Of a DNA stretch of 33,747 nucleotides, positions 22,267-30,172 are shown one piece after another. The DNA comes from an uncultured Chloroflexota bacterium (GTDB lineage Bacteria > Chloroflexota > Anaerolineae > Anaerolineales > Anaerolineaceae). Each line of letters begins with the position of its first letter. The stretch's first letter is position 1. Below the pieces are notes generated by a model, which saw only the letters and a list, made by a program, of their open reading frames with translations, was not told the DNA's origin and made no database searches. A program made the position numbers and the translations under genes. The stretch lies in contig CACYHU010000068.1 in NCBI GenBank assembly GCA_902774215.1, forward strand, positions 1 through 33,747, given 5' to 3'.

Positions 22267-23562
22267 TTAATAATCAGTGTTTCCCTTATCACTATAATGA
22301 TACTGCTTAAGCTTCCGGCCCCATATAAGACACATAATAACTCCCGCGGCGCCTAAAAGGAACATCATCAGTGCGGCACCGGAACCTTTTCCGCTGCCAA
22401 AAAGCATGGTCAGAAATTCATTTCCGGTGTTCGCAGCCATAAACGGTTCACAAACAGTATCCACCATAAAGCCGCCGAAAAGCAGGCCGAGCGGGATCGT
22501 GAAAAACTGCAGTGTGTTCCGGCAGGCATAAACCCTCCCCTGCAGCTCAACCGGGATCGAATTCCGCATGATCACATTCTGGTTTGCGGCCATTACAGGC
22601 ACAAGGATCCAACCGATCACCTGCCCGATGCACCACACGATCGGGTTCCTTGAAAACGCGAGCAGGAAGTTTTCGATCCCGAGTGAAAACAGCATGGTCA
22701 GATAGATGACCTTCACTCTGTCTTTCGGTTCCGGCAGGACGGTGACAAGCAGGCTCCCCAAAACCATCGCGATCCCTGAACAGGACGTTACGATACCCAG
22801 CACACTGTTGCCGCCTCCGGGACTTGGGATCACCAAAGCGGGCAGCACCGCGTCAAATGCCGAAGCGATGAAATTAACACCCGCCATGAACAGGATCACG
22901 TTCAGCACCAGCTGATTTTCCTTCAGGAAGCGGAGTCCTTCCTTTGCCAGTTTCAGAACATTCTCATCACCGTTCTTTCCCGCAGATACATCCGGCAGCC
23001 TGATGAAAAAAGCCAGGGCGATGAATGCTGCCGCGAAGGTCACCAGGTCGAAGGCGATCACCAGGTCCAGCCCGGACAAGCCGTAAAACATCGAAGCAAT
23101 CAGCGGATTGCCGATGGAAACCAGCGATCGTGACAATTGCTGAAGGCCGCCCGTTTTCTGGTAATGCTCCTTCGGGACGACCAGTGTATAAGCCACTTCC
23201 GAGGCGGGCTGCTGTACTGTGTTCATCAGCCCGTGAAATGCGTTGATGGCATAAAGATGCCATATGGAAAGCAGATCCGTTTTATACAGCACAAACACCA
23301 GGATCGTGCCGAGCGCCGCCAGTGAGTCACACACCAGCATGGTCTTTTTTTTGTCAAACTTATCCGTGATCGCACCAGCGAGGATGCTCATGATCACGTA
23401 AGGCGCATAAGTGCAGATCGTCAGCGCGGCGGTACTCAGTGCCGAACCGGTCTTTTCATACAGCCATAAAGTGAGCGCAAATTCCGTGATCGCGCTTCCC
23501 AGCTGGGAAAGGCTCTGCGTGCTCCAAAGGATGTAAAAATCCTTTAATTCATTCTTTTTCAT
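22267..23562 (-). CDS. MFS transporter, macrolide-efflux (MefA)-like
   Basis: A 431-residue major facilitator with about 12 transmembrane helices. FYILWSTQSLSQLGSAITEFALTLWLYEKTGS as helix 1 and the loop GAITDKFDKKKTMLVCD (between helices 2 and 3) are typical of the MFS_3/Mef-like drug exporters. A second half with GRVYACRNTLQFFTIPLG also fits. Such proteins export macrolides or other amphiphilic compounds, but the ligand cannot be predicted. The ATG at 23562 has SD GGAG seven bases upstream; the longer frame to 23637 is not used. No ABC-F or erm gene is adjacent. Confidence 0.88.
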   Translation of the reverse strand: MKKNELKDFYILWSTQSLSQLGSAITEFALTLWLYEKTGSALSTAALTICTYAPYVIMSILAGAITDKFDKKKTMLVCDSLAALGTILVFVLYKTDLLSIWHLYAINAFHGLMNTVQQPASEVAYTLVVPKEHYQKTGGLQQLSRSLVSIGNPLIASMFYGLSGLDLVIAFDLVTFAAAFIALAFFIRLPDVSAGKNGDENVLKLAKEGLRFLKENQLVLNVILFMAGVNFIASAFDAVLPALVIPSPGGGNSVLGIVTSCSGIAMVLGSLLVTVLPEPKDRVKVIYLTMLFSLGIENFLLAFSRNPIVWCIGQVIGWILVPVMAANQNVIMRNSIPVELQGRVYACRNTLQFFTIPLGLLFGGFMVDTVCEPFMAANTGNEFLTMLFGSGKGSGAALMMFLLGAAGVIMCLIWGRKLKQYHYSDKGNTDY

Positions 23563-23723
23563 TTCTTTGCTCCATATTGTCTGAATTCTATAACCTTTTT
23601 CAAGATCCGGGATCCGCAATGGACCCGGAATTTTCAAAAACAGAGCAAAACCTGAGGAAACTTTATTCCTCCATACAGATCCCTCAGGCTCTGCATGGAG
23701 CGTTTACAATGCAAAGAATCATG

Positions 23724-23891
23724 TCAATGTCCTTTCTGTTTTTCTTTCCGCTTCTCCTGTTTCAGAGCGAATCGTCTTTCTGCCTCTGCCTCCCGCTCTT
23801 CGCGGCTTTTCTGCCTGCGGTCAGTTTTCAATGCCTCCCGCTGCAGTGCCAACGCTTCCTGAGATTTCGTGCTGATGCCGGATCTTTCCGT
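23724..23891 (-). pseudogene. C-terminal remnant of a YjdF (DUF2992) protein
   Basis: The last 56 codons of this frame, from TERSGISTKSQEAL through REEREAEAERRFALKQEKR to KQKGH, match the C-terminal end of YjdF-family proteins, which typically read GISTKAQEAL, then a basic/acidic coiled stretch and end KxKHxG. The N-terminal DUF2992 domain is missing; upstream sequence is the end of the flavodoxin-like gene in another frame. YjdF genes are often controlled by the yjdF azaaromatic-sensing riboswitch, and none is visible here. I infer a deletion that removed the yjdF 5' part. Confidence 0.72.
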
Positions 23892-23898
23892 CTGTTTT

Positions 23899-24579
23899 TC
23901 ACAAGACCTGGTTTCGCTCCTCCCGGGTTCTTTCCCAGGGCTTATCATCAAGCGGGACAGTGCAGCCCCATTCTTTCGCGGCAGCGGTAAACTTCTTTTT
24001 CGCAAAGGTTTTAAATACAAAACCGATCATTACCCTCATTGGAAGGGAGAAATACGCCGGTCCCGCAAATTTACTGACTGTCTCCGGTTTAAATCCGTTT
24101 TCTTTCACGAAGGCTTTTCCCATCTCCGCATAGGGTCCGGTGATCTTTTTTACCTCGTCCTGCTGCCAGAAACGGATCCCGAAGTTATCACCTTTGATCA
24201 GCGTTCCGCCATAGCTTACCCCCAGATATCCGGTGAGTTTCTCCAAAAATTTTTTCCCGCATTCCAATTGACTCGCTTCGGCAAATCCGCCCTGCAGGAT
24301 GAATGACATCCGGGTATTTTTATCCTTTACGGGAAGGGTTTCAAGGAACTCCAGTAAAAGTCCGGGGATGTTCTCGACATATAAAGGCAGCGCAATGAGG
24401 ATCTCAGTGTTCTTCCCGTAAGCATCCCGGATCTCCTCCCACCTGTTTTTCCCGGAAACAGCATATTTTTCAAATGAGGCTCCTTCTGCTGTCAATCCAT
24501 CCGTAAAAGCGTCGATGATTTTATCAGTGTTGCTGTATTTTTCAACTCTTGGGCTTCCATTAATGATCATTACATGCAT
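23899..24579 (-). CDS. Flavodoxin-fold NAD(P)H oxidoreductase A
   Basis: A 226-residue flavodoxin-like oxidoreductase (INGSPRVEKYSNT at the N-terminus is the FMN-phosphate loop; LIALPLYVENIPGLLLEFLE is the second contact). It is of the type that often occurs as a pair with a shorter partner. The last residues (RTREERNQVL) come after the normal family end (EWGCTVPLDDKPW) and seem to derive from the junction with the YjdF remnant. The ATG at 24579 has GGAGG seven bases upstream; a second ATG at 24570 overlaps the upstream stop as TAATG. It is therefore tightly coupled to the partner gene at 24570-25076. Confidence 0.82.
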   Translation of the reverse strand: MHVMIINGSPRVEKYSNTDKIIDAFTDGLTAEGASFEKYAVSGKNRWEEIRDAYGKNTEILIALPLYVENIPGLLLEFLETLPVKDKNTRMSFILQGGFAEASQLECGKKFLEKLTGYLGVSYGGTLIKGDNFGIRFWQQDEVKKITGPYAEMGKAFVKENGFKPETVSKFAGPAYFSLPMRVMIGFVFKTFAKKKFTAAAKEWGCTVPLDDKPWERTREERNQVL

Positions 24580-25076
24580 AATATGGCCTCCTTCATCTGA
24601 TCTGTACTGTAAACACCCACCGATTTTGTACCGAAATTGACCGCGACCCTTTCACACCATTGAGCCAGATATTCCCTGTCACCCTCTCCGGAATAGATGA
24701 TACCGAAATCCGGATTGTGGTCGTAACGCACAATATGCCTCATCTGATTCCCCGCGAAATGCAGATTCATGGTGACAAGCGGCATTACCCGGTCAATGAT
24801 GTTTTTTGTCTTGTATGTGACAAAACCGAATTTCGTATCGGATATAAGCCATACCTGACCGGCATATGATATTTTCTTTAAGATTGGCTCATAATCGTCC
24901 TGAATTACGCATTTTCCCGGTGTTTTCAGCCAGCAGTAATTGCATCCCAGACAATGAGAAATCTTCATGTTCTCAGTGTCAATGTATTCAAATCCGTCGG
25001 TCCGTCCCGATCCCTTCAGCATCGGAACAAGCTGTTTCCCGAAATGCTCCTGTGATGTATCGATCAGCAATATCAT
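24570..25076 (-). CDS. Flavodoxin-fold NAD(P)H oxidoreductase B
   Basis: A 168-residue flavodoxin-fold protein. MILLIDTSQEHFGKQLVP starts the fold; its phosphate loop departs from the usual GSPR. HCLGCNYCWLKTPGKC carries the conserved CxxCxxC cysteine set, as in the gene at 6857. It overlaps the next reductase by about 10 bp, so the two are co-translated and probably work together, perhaps as a heteromer. The substrate is unknown. SD GAGGT is upstream of ATG 25076. Confidence 0.82.
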   Translation of the reverse strand: MILLIDTSQEHFGKQLVPMLKGSGRTDGFEYIDTENMKISHCLGCNYCWLKTPGKCVIQDDYEPILKKISYAGQVWLISDTKFGFVTYKTKNIIDRVMPLVTMNLHFAGNQMRHIVRYDHNPDFGIIYSGEGDREYLAQWCERVAVNFGTKSVGVYSTDQMKEAILCM

Positions 25077-25160
25077 TTTTACCTCGTTTATAGATCATTC
25101 ACTTTTCAACATCTGCTCTTCCGCGGGATGTTATTCAACAACTCATCAATGCATTTAAAT

Positions 25161-26249
25161 TTATGAGACAACCCCGGTGCTTTGCAGATGCGCATCATAA
25201 AAGTTCACAAACTGCCCAAACAGATCTGTATCAAGCATATGGCTCCACTGCTTCCGGTCAAGATTCTCATGAATATAAGCTGCCTTGTCTTCGGCAAAAC
25301 GCGTCTTGTTTTCCTTCGCATTGTAATCATAGTCAAGGGTTGCGAGCCATCGGTCGAATCCCGCGTTGAATTCATTGATATACGTCATGTCATCAAAGAC
25401 ATAGCTGTGCCCTCTGTTTTCCAGCCGGATAAAACTGAAGCGGGGATCATCCACATATTTTTCATGATAAATATCATAGCCGAGCGACATCGGGACCATA
25501 CTGTCATCCGCACTGTGGACGATCATCACCGCCGCATCGGATGCCGCAAAGCCATCCATCGCGGTGTTTGTGGCATATTTCCCGTATCTGACAGTTTCAT
25601 ACAGCTTTACAAAAGGCATAATCAGGGAAATCGCATTACCGGCCTCTATTCTGCCTTCCGATTCAATCATATCCGCCGAATAGTTGAAGCCCGAACAGGA
25701 AATAACCGCCTTTACCTCAGGATGCTGCGAAAGAACATTGGTCACACTGTATCCGCCCCAGCTGTGCCCGAAAAGCATGACCGGCAGCCTGGGAAAATTG
25801 CCGCTGTTTTCGACAAATGTAATCGCATGGTCCAGGTCGATCACACCCTGAGGCAGTCCTCCTACGCCTTTGCCCTCGCTTTCATCACAGCCGGTTGCAT
25901 CGTAAGCAAAAACCGCATATCCATTCCGGGCAAAATAGTCCGCCACGTCCATATAAGAATTATGTCCTCCGTCGCCGAAACCATGGGCAATGACCACGAT
26001 CCCTTTCGGCTCATTCCCGGTGCTGTAGAGATATCCGGTCAGCATCTGTCCTTTGTCGGAATGGAACTGATACCGCGTGCGTTCCAGTCCCTCAAAATCT
26101 TCCGGGCGATGCATCAGCGGTTCATAACTTTCAAAGCGCCGGTTGAAATTCTGGTTATAGATATAGATCCCAAACGCACACAATCCGGCAGCGGCCAGTA
26201 CAGCCAAACCACCGATCACCGGGAGAATTATCATCTTATTTCTCTTCAT
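25161..26249 (-). CDS. Membrane-anchored alpha/beta hydrolase
   Basis: A 362-residue serine hydrolase with an N-terminal membrane anchor (about residues 6-29, IILPVIGGLAVLAAAGLCAF), so the catalytic domain probably lies outside the cytoplasm. IAHGFGDGGHNS forms the oxyanion segment, the nucleophile is S163 in LFGHSWGG, the acid is in IVHSADDSMVP, and the histidine is in ENRGHSYVF. It is a monoglyceride-lipase/esterase-like enzyme of unknown substrate. The gene overlaps the TetR gene upstream by 14 bp and is thus under the same TetR-controlled promoter. Confidence 0.88.
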   Translation of the reverse strand: MKRNKMIILPVIGGLAVLAAAGLCAFGIYIYNQNFNRRFESYEPLMHRPEDFEGLERTRYQFHSDKGQMLTGYLYSTGNEPKGIVVIAHGFGDGGHNSYMDVADYFARNGYAVFAYDATGCDESEGKGVGGLPQGVIDLDHAITFVENSGNFPRLPVMLFGHSWGGYSVTNVLSQHPEVKAVISCSGFNYSADMIESEGRIEAGNAISLIMPFVKLYETVRYGKYATNTAMDGFAASDAAVMIVHSADDSMVPMSLGYDIYHEKYVDDPRFSFIRLENRGHSYVFDDMTYINEFNAGFDRWLATLDYDYNAKENKTRFAEDKAAYIHENLDRKQWSHMLDTDLFGQFVNFYDAHLQSTGVVS

Positions 26250-26841
26250 GTCTTCCCTCTCTCATATAGACATTGCAGAAATGCCTGATGTGTTTCTCAA
26301 TGGTTTGCAGGACATCTTCCTCACACTGCGGCTGTCTGTCAGCTTTGGCAATCAAAAGGGATGCCGGTGCCGTGAGCTCCAGAGCGAGCAGATCCGGGTC
26401 ATCCTTCACAACCAGACCGGCAGCCATCATCCCGGCCAGGATCCCGGCAAACATTTTCCGGATCCCGTCGATCTGATGCCGCGTGGTGATTTCGGCAAGC
26501 CTGTCATTCCGGAATTGCTCCTGAACAAGGAAGATCCGTACCTTTTTAATAATGGGGTCCTGTAATGTAAAACGGACCCTCCCCATAGCCGTTCGGATGA
26601 ATTCCTCCCTGCTTTCCGGGATCTTTCCGATATTCTTCTCGGATCCAAAAGTCTCTTCATAACGCACTTCCGCGGCATCGATCAGCGCGTTCAGGAGATC
26701 CTCCTTGCCCTTATAATGCTTATACAGAGAAGGCGCCTTGATGCCGACGCTTTTCGCGATCTCTTCGACACTCGTCCCGTCATATCCGTTTTCCGCAAAC
26801 AGTGTCAGTGCCGCTTCAAGAATTTTTTCCCTCGTTGACAT
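26236..26841 (-). CDS. TetR/AcrR-family repressor
   Basis: A 201-residue TetR regulator. The N-terminal helix-turn-helix is complete (STREKILEAALTLFAENGYDG, TSVEEIAKSVGIKAPSLYKHY, KGKEDLLNALID; residues 2-55). The remainder is the helical ligand-binding and dimerisation part. SD AAGGAGG lies eight bases before ATG 26841. Its own promoter contains two 16-bp palindromes, one filling the spacer between -35 and -10 and one at the start site, so it should repress itself and the hydrolase gene. The ligand is presumably a hydrolase substrate or a related lipid-like compound; this is inference. Confidence 0.92.
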   Translation of the reverse strand: MSTREKILEAALTLFAENGYDGTSVEEIAKSVGIKAPSLYKHYKGKEDLLNALIDAAEVRYEETFGSEKNIGKIPESREEFIRTAMGRVRFTLQDPIIKKVRIFLVQEQFRNDRLAEITTRHQIDGIRKMFAGILAGMMAAGLVVKDDPDLLALELTAPASLLIAKADRQPQCEEDVLQTIEKHIRHFCNVYMREGRHEEK

Positions 26842-26857
26842 TCCTCGCCTCCTTATA

Positions 26858-26906
26858 GCTAATGTTCATTAGCCTGAATTTTAGCTAACATAAATTAGCC
26901 TGTCAA
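26858..26906 (-). promoter_or_regulatory. TetR promoter with two palindromic operators
   Basis: On the minus strand a perfect -35 TTGACA (26901-26906), a 17-bp spacer and -10 TAAAAT (26878-26883) precede the tetR start. Operator 1, GCTAACATAAATTAGC (26884-26899), lies wholly in the spacer. Operator 2, GCTAATGTTCATTAGC (26858-26873), covers the predicted start of transcription. Both share GCTAA-N6-TTAGC and are 26 bp apart. Confidence 0.88.
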
Positions 26907-27079
26907 GAGTATGTTATTGTTATTATGACAGGTCATCAGCAAAAGAACAGGACCGCTCCTGCCTCAGTCTTGATTTTGTATTTCTCAGATGATAAAATAT
27001 TAATGTACAGAGGACAATATGACAGATATCGGGGTCTGACGGCCAAAGACTATTCCGAATTCCGCATTCCAAATTAGCT

Positions 27080-27607
27080 TTACTTCACGCTGATCCAATA
27101 CCTCTGTTCGGTCACGCCATCGGAATTCACAAATTCATTTTCAAGGACGCCGCCGTTTTTGATGATCGATTTCACGGAACCGACATTATCCTTATCGCAG
27201 GTCATGAGCACCCTGTCGATCCCGAGCTTTCTGCATTCGATCAAAGCCAGGCGGATCATCTCCGAAGCATATCCCTTTCTCCGCTCACCGGGACGGATAC
27301 CGTCGCCGATGTGTCCGCCTTCTCTCAAAAGTGCCTCATTCAGGTAATGCCGGATATTCACTGCCCCTAAAAGCCGGTTCCTGTCTTCATCCAGCAGGAA
27401 AAAAACAGAATCGGGGACCAGCCCTTCCGATGCGGTCTTCACTTCCAGATGTTCGAGGTAATGATCAAAATCATGATAGTCATTTTTGAAGATTGCCCAG
27501 GGTGAATGGTTTGTGTGATTGAGCTCCTGATCCGCTTTCCATTCGTCGATCATCTCACCGAGCTGTTGTTCATATTCTTTTGTCAGTTTTATCAATTTAA
27601 GCTTCAT
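27080..27607 (-). CDS. GNAT acetyltransferase
   Basis: A 175-residue GNAT. LLGAVNIRHYLNEALLREGGHIGDGIRPGERRKGYASEMIRLAL contains strand 4 and the acetyl-CoA loop (RPGERRKGYASEM). DRVLMTCDKDNVGSVKSIIKNGG is typical of the group often annotated as a predicted acetyltransferase (COG3981-like). The acceptor is unknown. The ATG follows the racemase stop directly (TAAATG), with GGAGGAG just before, so it is translationally coupled to the racemase gene. Confidence 0.88.
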   Translation of the reverse strand: MKLKLIKLTKEYEQQLGEMIDEWKADQELNHTNHSPWAIFKNDYHDFDHYLEHLEVKTASEGLVPDSVFFLLDEDRNRLLGAVNIRHYLNEALLREGGHIGDGIRPGERRKGYASEMIRLALIECRKLGIDRVLMTCDKDNVGSVKSIIKNGGVLENEFVNSDGVTEQRYWISVK

Positions 27608-28300
27608 TTACTCCTCCAGTGCCAATTCAGCAGCCTTTTTTGCGTGAATGACCGTTGTATCAAATACCGGCAGATCAGAATCCTTTTGGCTGATAAGTGA
27701 TCCGATTTCAGTACATCCCAAAATGACAGCCTCCGCTCCGTTTTCTTTAAGCTTATGAATGATTTCACTGAATTTTACGCGGGATTCTTCTCTGATTATT
27801 CCTCTGCACAGCTCATTAAAAATGACAGAATTGACCGCTTCAATATCATCCTCCTGCGGGATCAGAACATCAATACCTCTGTCCGTGAGCCTTTTTGTAT
27901 AAAAATCCTGCGTCATGGTGTATTTTGTTCCAAGCAGGCCGACACACCTGATTTTTTCTTTCTCCAGGACATCCGCGGCCGCATCCGCGATATGAATGAT
28001 GGGGATCTGTATCATGGAAGCGATCTGAGGGACCACCTTATGCATGGTGTTTGTGCAGATCAGCAGAAAATCAGCACCGGCAGCTTCGATCCCTTTTGCC
28101 GCATTGCCGAGGATTTCACCGCTCTTTTCCCATTCATTATTTGACTGGCATTTTTCTATCTCGTCAAATTCAACACTGTACAGGATAATTCTTGCCGAAT
28201 GCAGTCCGCCAAGCCTGTTTTTTATTTCCTCGTTGATGATTCGGTAATAAGGGATCGTGCTTTCCCAGCTCATCCCGCCTATAAGTCCGATCGTTTTCAT
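27608..28300 (-). CDS. Aspartate/glutamate racemase family protein
   Basis: A 230-residue amino-acid racemase of the PLP-independent Asp/Glu family. MKTIGLIGGMSWEST is the usual start. The two catalytic cysteines are C82 in LICTNTMHKV and the one in AVILGCTEIGSL. Both are present, so the enzyme should be active, making D-Asp or D-Glu or racemising a related amino acid. I place the start at the ATG at 28300 (GGGTGA SD) rather than the GTG at 28306. The next gene, a GNAT, begins directly after the stop. The two may act on the same amino acid, but this is inference. Confidence 0.9.
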   Translation of the reverse strand: MKTIGLIGGMSWESTIPYYRIINEEIKNRLGGLHSARIILYSVEFDEIEKCQSNNEWEKSGEILGNAAKGIEAAGADFLLICTNTMHKVVPQIASMIQIPIIHIADAAADVLEKEKIRCVGLLGTKYTMTQDFYTKRLTDRGIDVLIPQEDDIEAVNSVIFNELCRGIIREESRVKFSEIIHKLKENGAEAVILGCTEIGSLISQKDSDLPVFDTTVIHAKKAAELALEE

Positions 28301-28374
28301 GTTCACCCTTCTTTCTCTGATTTATATTTGTTTCCCATTCTTGTTCTCTCGCCGCTTTTTTGTGCATATTCATG

Positions 28375-29010
28375 TTATTTATCGAACTGTCCTGTGAACA
28401 GATACCGGCCCAGTACCGCGTTGAACCCGACCGCGGCGAAAACGCTGAACCGCTCCACAATGCCGAAATATTTCGGCGGGACAAGCCCGGTGCCGGCTGA
28501 GCCGATGAACATCATCACCAGCGCGATTGCAGCCCGGATGCCGAGGTTTCTTATCCCGCCCTTCCGAAATCCGGCGATGATCAGGCAGACCAGCGAAGCG
28601 ATCGACAGCAGAACGACCGCAGCCGTCACAACAATATGCATCACTTCCTGAAAGGACGCGATCTCCTTCCCGATGTCGGCAAGCGGGAACATCTTATAAC
28701 CGATATTCGAGACCCAGTTCATGATCGTGAACAGGTATATCCCGGTCCGGAAAAGCTTCGATAACTGTTTTCTCTCCGAAACACAGATCGAAACGCAGGT
28801 CGGGCACACCACACTGCAGATCCCGTATAATGCGGCGAGCCGGTTCCACAGCATTCTCGAAGGCGCGGTTTCGGCAGAGAGATCACTGACTGCCTGTTCC
28901 ATCCACTTATATCCCGGATAGGCCATCGGAGAGAAGACCACCGCCGCCGTATAAGAAAGCAGCGCAATCATCCCCGTCAGTCCGAGCCAATTGATCAGCT
29001 TCCTGTTCAT
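28375..29010 (-). CDS. DUF998 membrane protein
   Basis: A 211-residue protein with about six transmembrane helices. The N-terminal helix followed by FSPMAYPGYKWMEQAVSDLSAETAPSRMLWN is characteristic of DUF998 proteins, whose function is unknown. The last helix with VERFSVFAAVGFNAVLGRYLF also fits. SD GAGGGG is about 11 bases before the ATG at 29010. It is separated from the racemase gene by about 70 bp and may be the first gene of that minus-strand unit. Confidence 0.83.
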   Translation of the reverse strand: MNRKLINWLGLTGMIALLSYTAAVVFSPMAYPGYKWMEQAVSDLSAETAPSRMLWNRLAALYGICSVVCPTCVSICVSERKQLSKLFRTGIYLFTIMNWVSNIGYKMFPLADIGKEIASFQEVMHIVVTAAVVLLSIASLVCLIIAGFRKGGIRNLGIRAAIALVMMFIGSAGTGLVPPKYFGIVERFSVFAAVGFNAVLGRYLFTGQFDK

Positions 29011-29143
29011 AATTTATTTTTCCCCTCAAAATAATTAATCTGAAACTTTACAGTTATATTTTAACGAACAAATCAAAACCTGCTCAAATACCAGATTACT
29101 TTCTGCTGCACAGCAGGCAGCATTGTGAATGCGGAATTCGTAA

Positions 29144-29241
29144 TTACGTCTTAGTCATAATCGCAAACCGGTCTTCGATCTCCCGCTGCCCTGACGTTCT
29201 CATTTTCAACAGATGCTTTTTCTTATGATAATATAGTGTGC
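29144..29241 (-). pseudogene. Possible C-terminal remnant of an unidentified gene
   Basis: Directly behind the truncated toxin, another minus-strand frame encodes about 31 residues including KKKHLLKMRTSGQREIEDRFAIMTKT split across the join, ending at TAA 29144-29146. The composition (RTSGQREIEDRF) looks protein-like rather than random. I do not recognise the parent family. It would fit the pattern of 3' gene pieces left after deletions. Confidence 0.3.
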
Positions 29242-29405
29242 TTCATACTCCGCATCACGACACCGCCTTTGACAGTGATATTACGATCCAAACCACTTTC
29301 AGCGATTGCTTTCAATACCACATCCTGGCAAACTCTTGCTTCAGCAGTAATGTCGTTATATCCTTCTTTCCGGTAAACTTCAGCCATTTCTTCAAAATTT
29401 GCCAT
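29223..29405 (-). pseudogene. Truncated AbiEii-like nucleotidyltransferase toxin
   Basis: Sixty codons corresponding to the start of an AbiEii-family nucleotidyltransferase toxin. MANFEEMAEVYRKEGY, then ARVCQDVVLKAIAESGL, then ITVKGGVVMRS are typical of the opening of these proteins. After MRS the expected segment with the DxD catalytic acids (RRATxDxDxDF) is absent; seven unrelated residues and a stop follow. The toxin must be inactive. The start codon overlaps the antitoxin stop (TAATG), the usual coupling of this operon. Confidence 0.7.
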
Positions 29406-29956
29406 TAGAGAACCTCCAGCTGCAGCGTCTCAAAAACCTTATTGCTTTTTGGGGATGAAAAAGCATAATCCTGAACCATTTGTATATCCAGTTCCGGAGT
29501 TATCTTCCTGTAATATCTGATGATTTCTTTATAATAATCAAAAGGAAGTTTTGTCTTATACCTCAGCAGTTCTATCAGCATCCGTTCTCTGTTATATATG
29601 GAGATTTGATAACCTTTATAATCCATTTGAGTTACACCGATATTGAAAAATTTTCCAGGTTGAAAATATTGATGAACACGATTATCGGGAATTTTCGGTG
29701 CATCCCGATCTGTAGCAAAATCATAATAATCAGGAATCACATCTGTCATTCCGTACAGATAAAATGCTGTGTGCATCGTTACGACAGCGTTCGGGTATTT
29801 ATATGCTAACAGTGCAAGCTCCGGAACATATTTTTTTTCTGCATAAATATTCCTGCCAAGCCGATAAAGCTCACCTGCCGCCATCTTACGGCGAACAAAA
29901 TAATCGGATCCATATTCTCTGAGACAATCAGTTCTCGTCATCATTGTTGCCGTCAT
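29405..29956 (-). CDS. AbiEi-type type IV antitoxin
   Basis: A 183-residue protein of the AbiEi antitoxin / predicted transcriptional regulator family. TRTDCLREYGSDYFVRRKMAAGELYRLGRNIYAEKK is the N-terminal winged helix. AVVTMHTAFYLYGMTDVIPDYYDF, and ISIYNRERMLIELLRYK near residue 130, are typical of the effector domain. Type IV antitoxins counter the nucleotidyltransferase toxin without direct binding and autorepress the operon. The ATG at 29956 follows GAGGAG by eight bases. The promoter region 29957-30090 is very A/T-rich. The partner toxin is truncated, so this is an orphan antitoxin that may persist as a regulator or anti-addiction module. Confidence 0.78.
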   Translation of the reverse strand: MTATMMTRTDCLREYGSDYFVRRKMAAGELYRLGRNIYAEKKYVPELALLAYKYPNAVVTMHTAFYLYGMTDVIPDYYDFATDRDAPKIPDNRVHQYFQPGKFFNIGVTQMDYKGYQISIYNRERMLIELLRYKTKLPFDYYKEIIRYYRKITPELDIQMVQDYAFSSPKSNKVFETLQLEVL

Positions 29957-30096
29957 CTATATTACTCCTCATATTTAGCCGCATTAAATATATTTTTACG
30001 GTTATTTATATAAATATATTATATCATTGTGAAGATTACAAGAGTTATTTTAATAACAATATATTAATTTTATTTTTTTGCGGATATTAATATAAT

Positions 30097-30123
30097 TTTA
30101 AAAAGCAGCCTGAATATGGCTGC
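30097..30123 (-). terminator. Rho-independent terminator after the EcsC-like gene
   Basis: GCAGCC (30105-30110) and GGCTGC (30118-30123) form a six-bp stem around seven bases. On the minus strand it is followed by TTTTT (30104-30100). It lies about 50 bp after the stop of the EcsC-like gene at 30173. Confidence 0.7.
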
Positions 30124-30172
30124 CTGTAAATGATCAATTAATGCCTGTTCTGGATCCGAATCAGAATAGTCC

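Noticed and set aside
25182..26288. Plus-strand frame of 368 codons opposite the alpha/beta hydrolase
   Set aside because: Antisense shadow of a gene with a complete catalytic triad.
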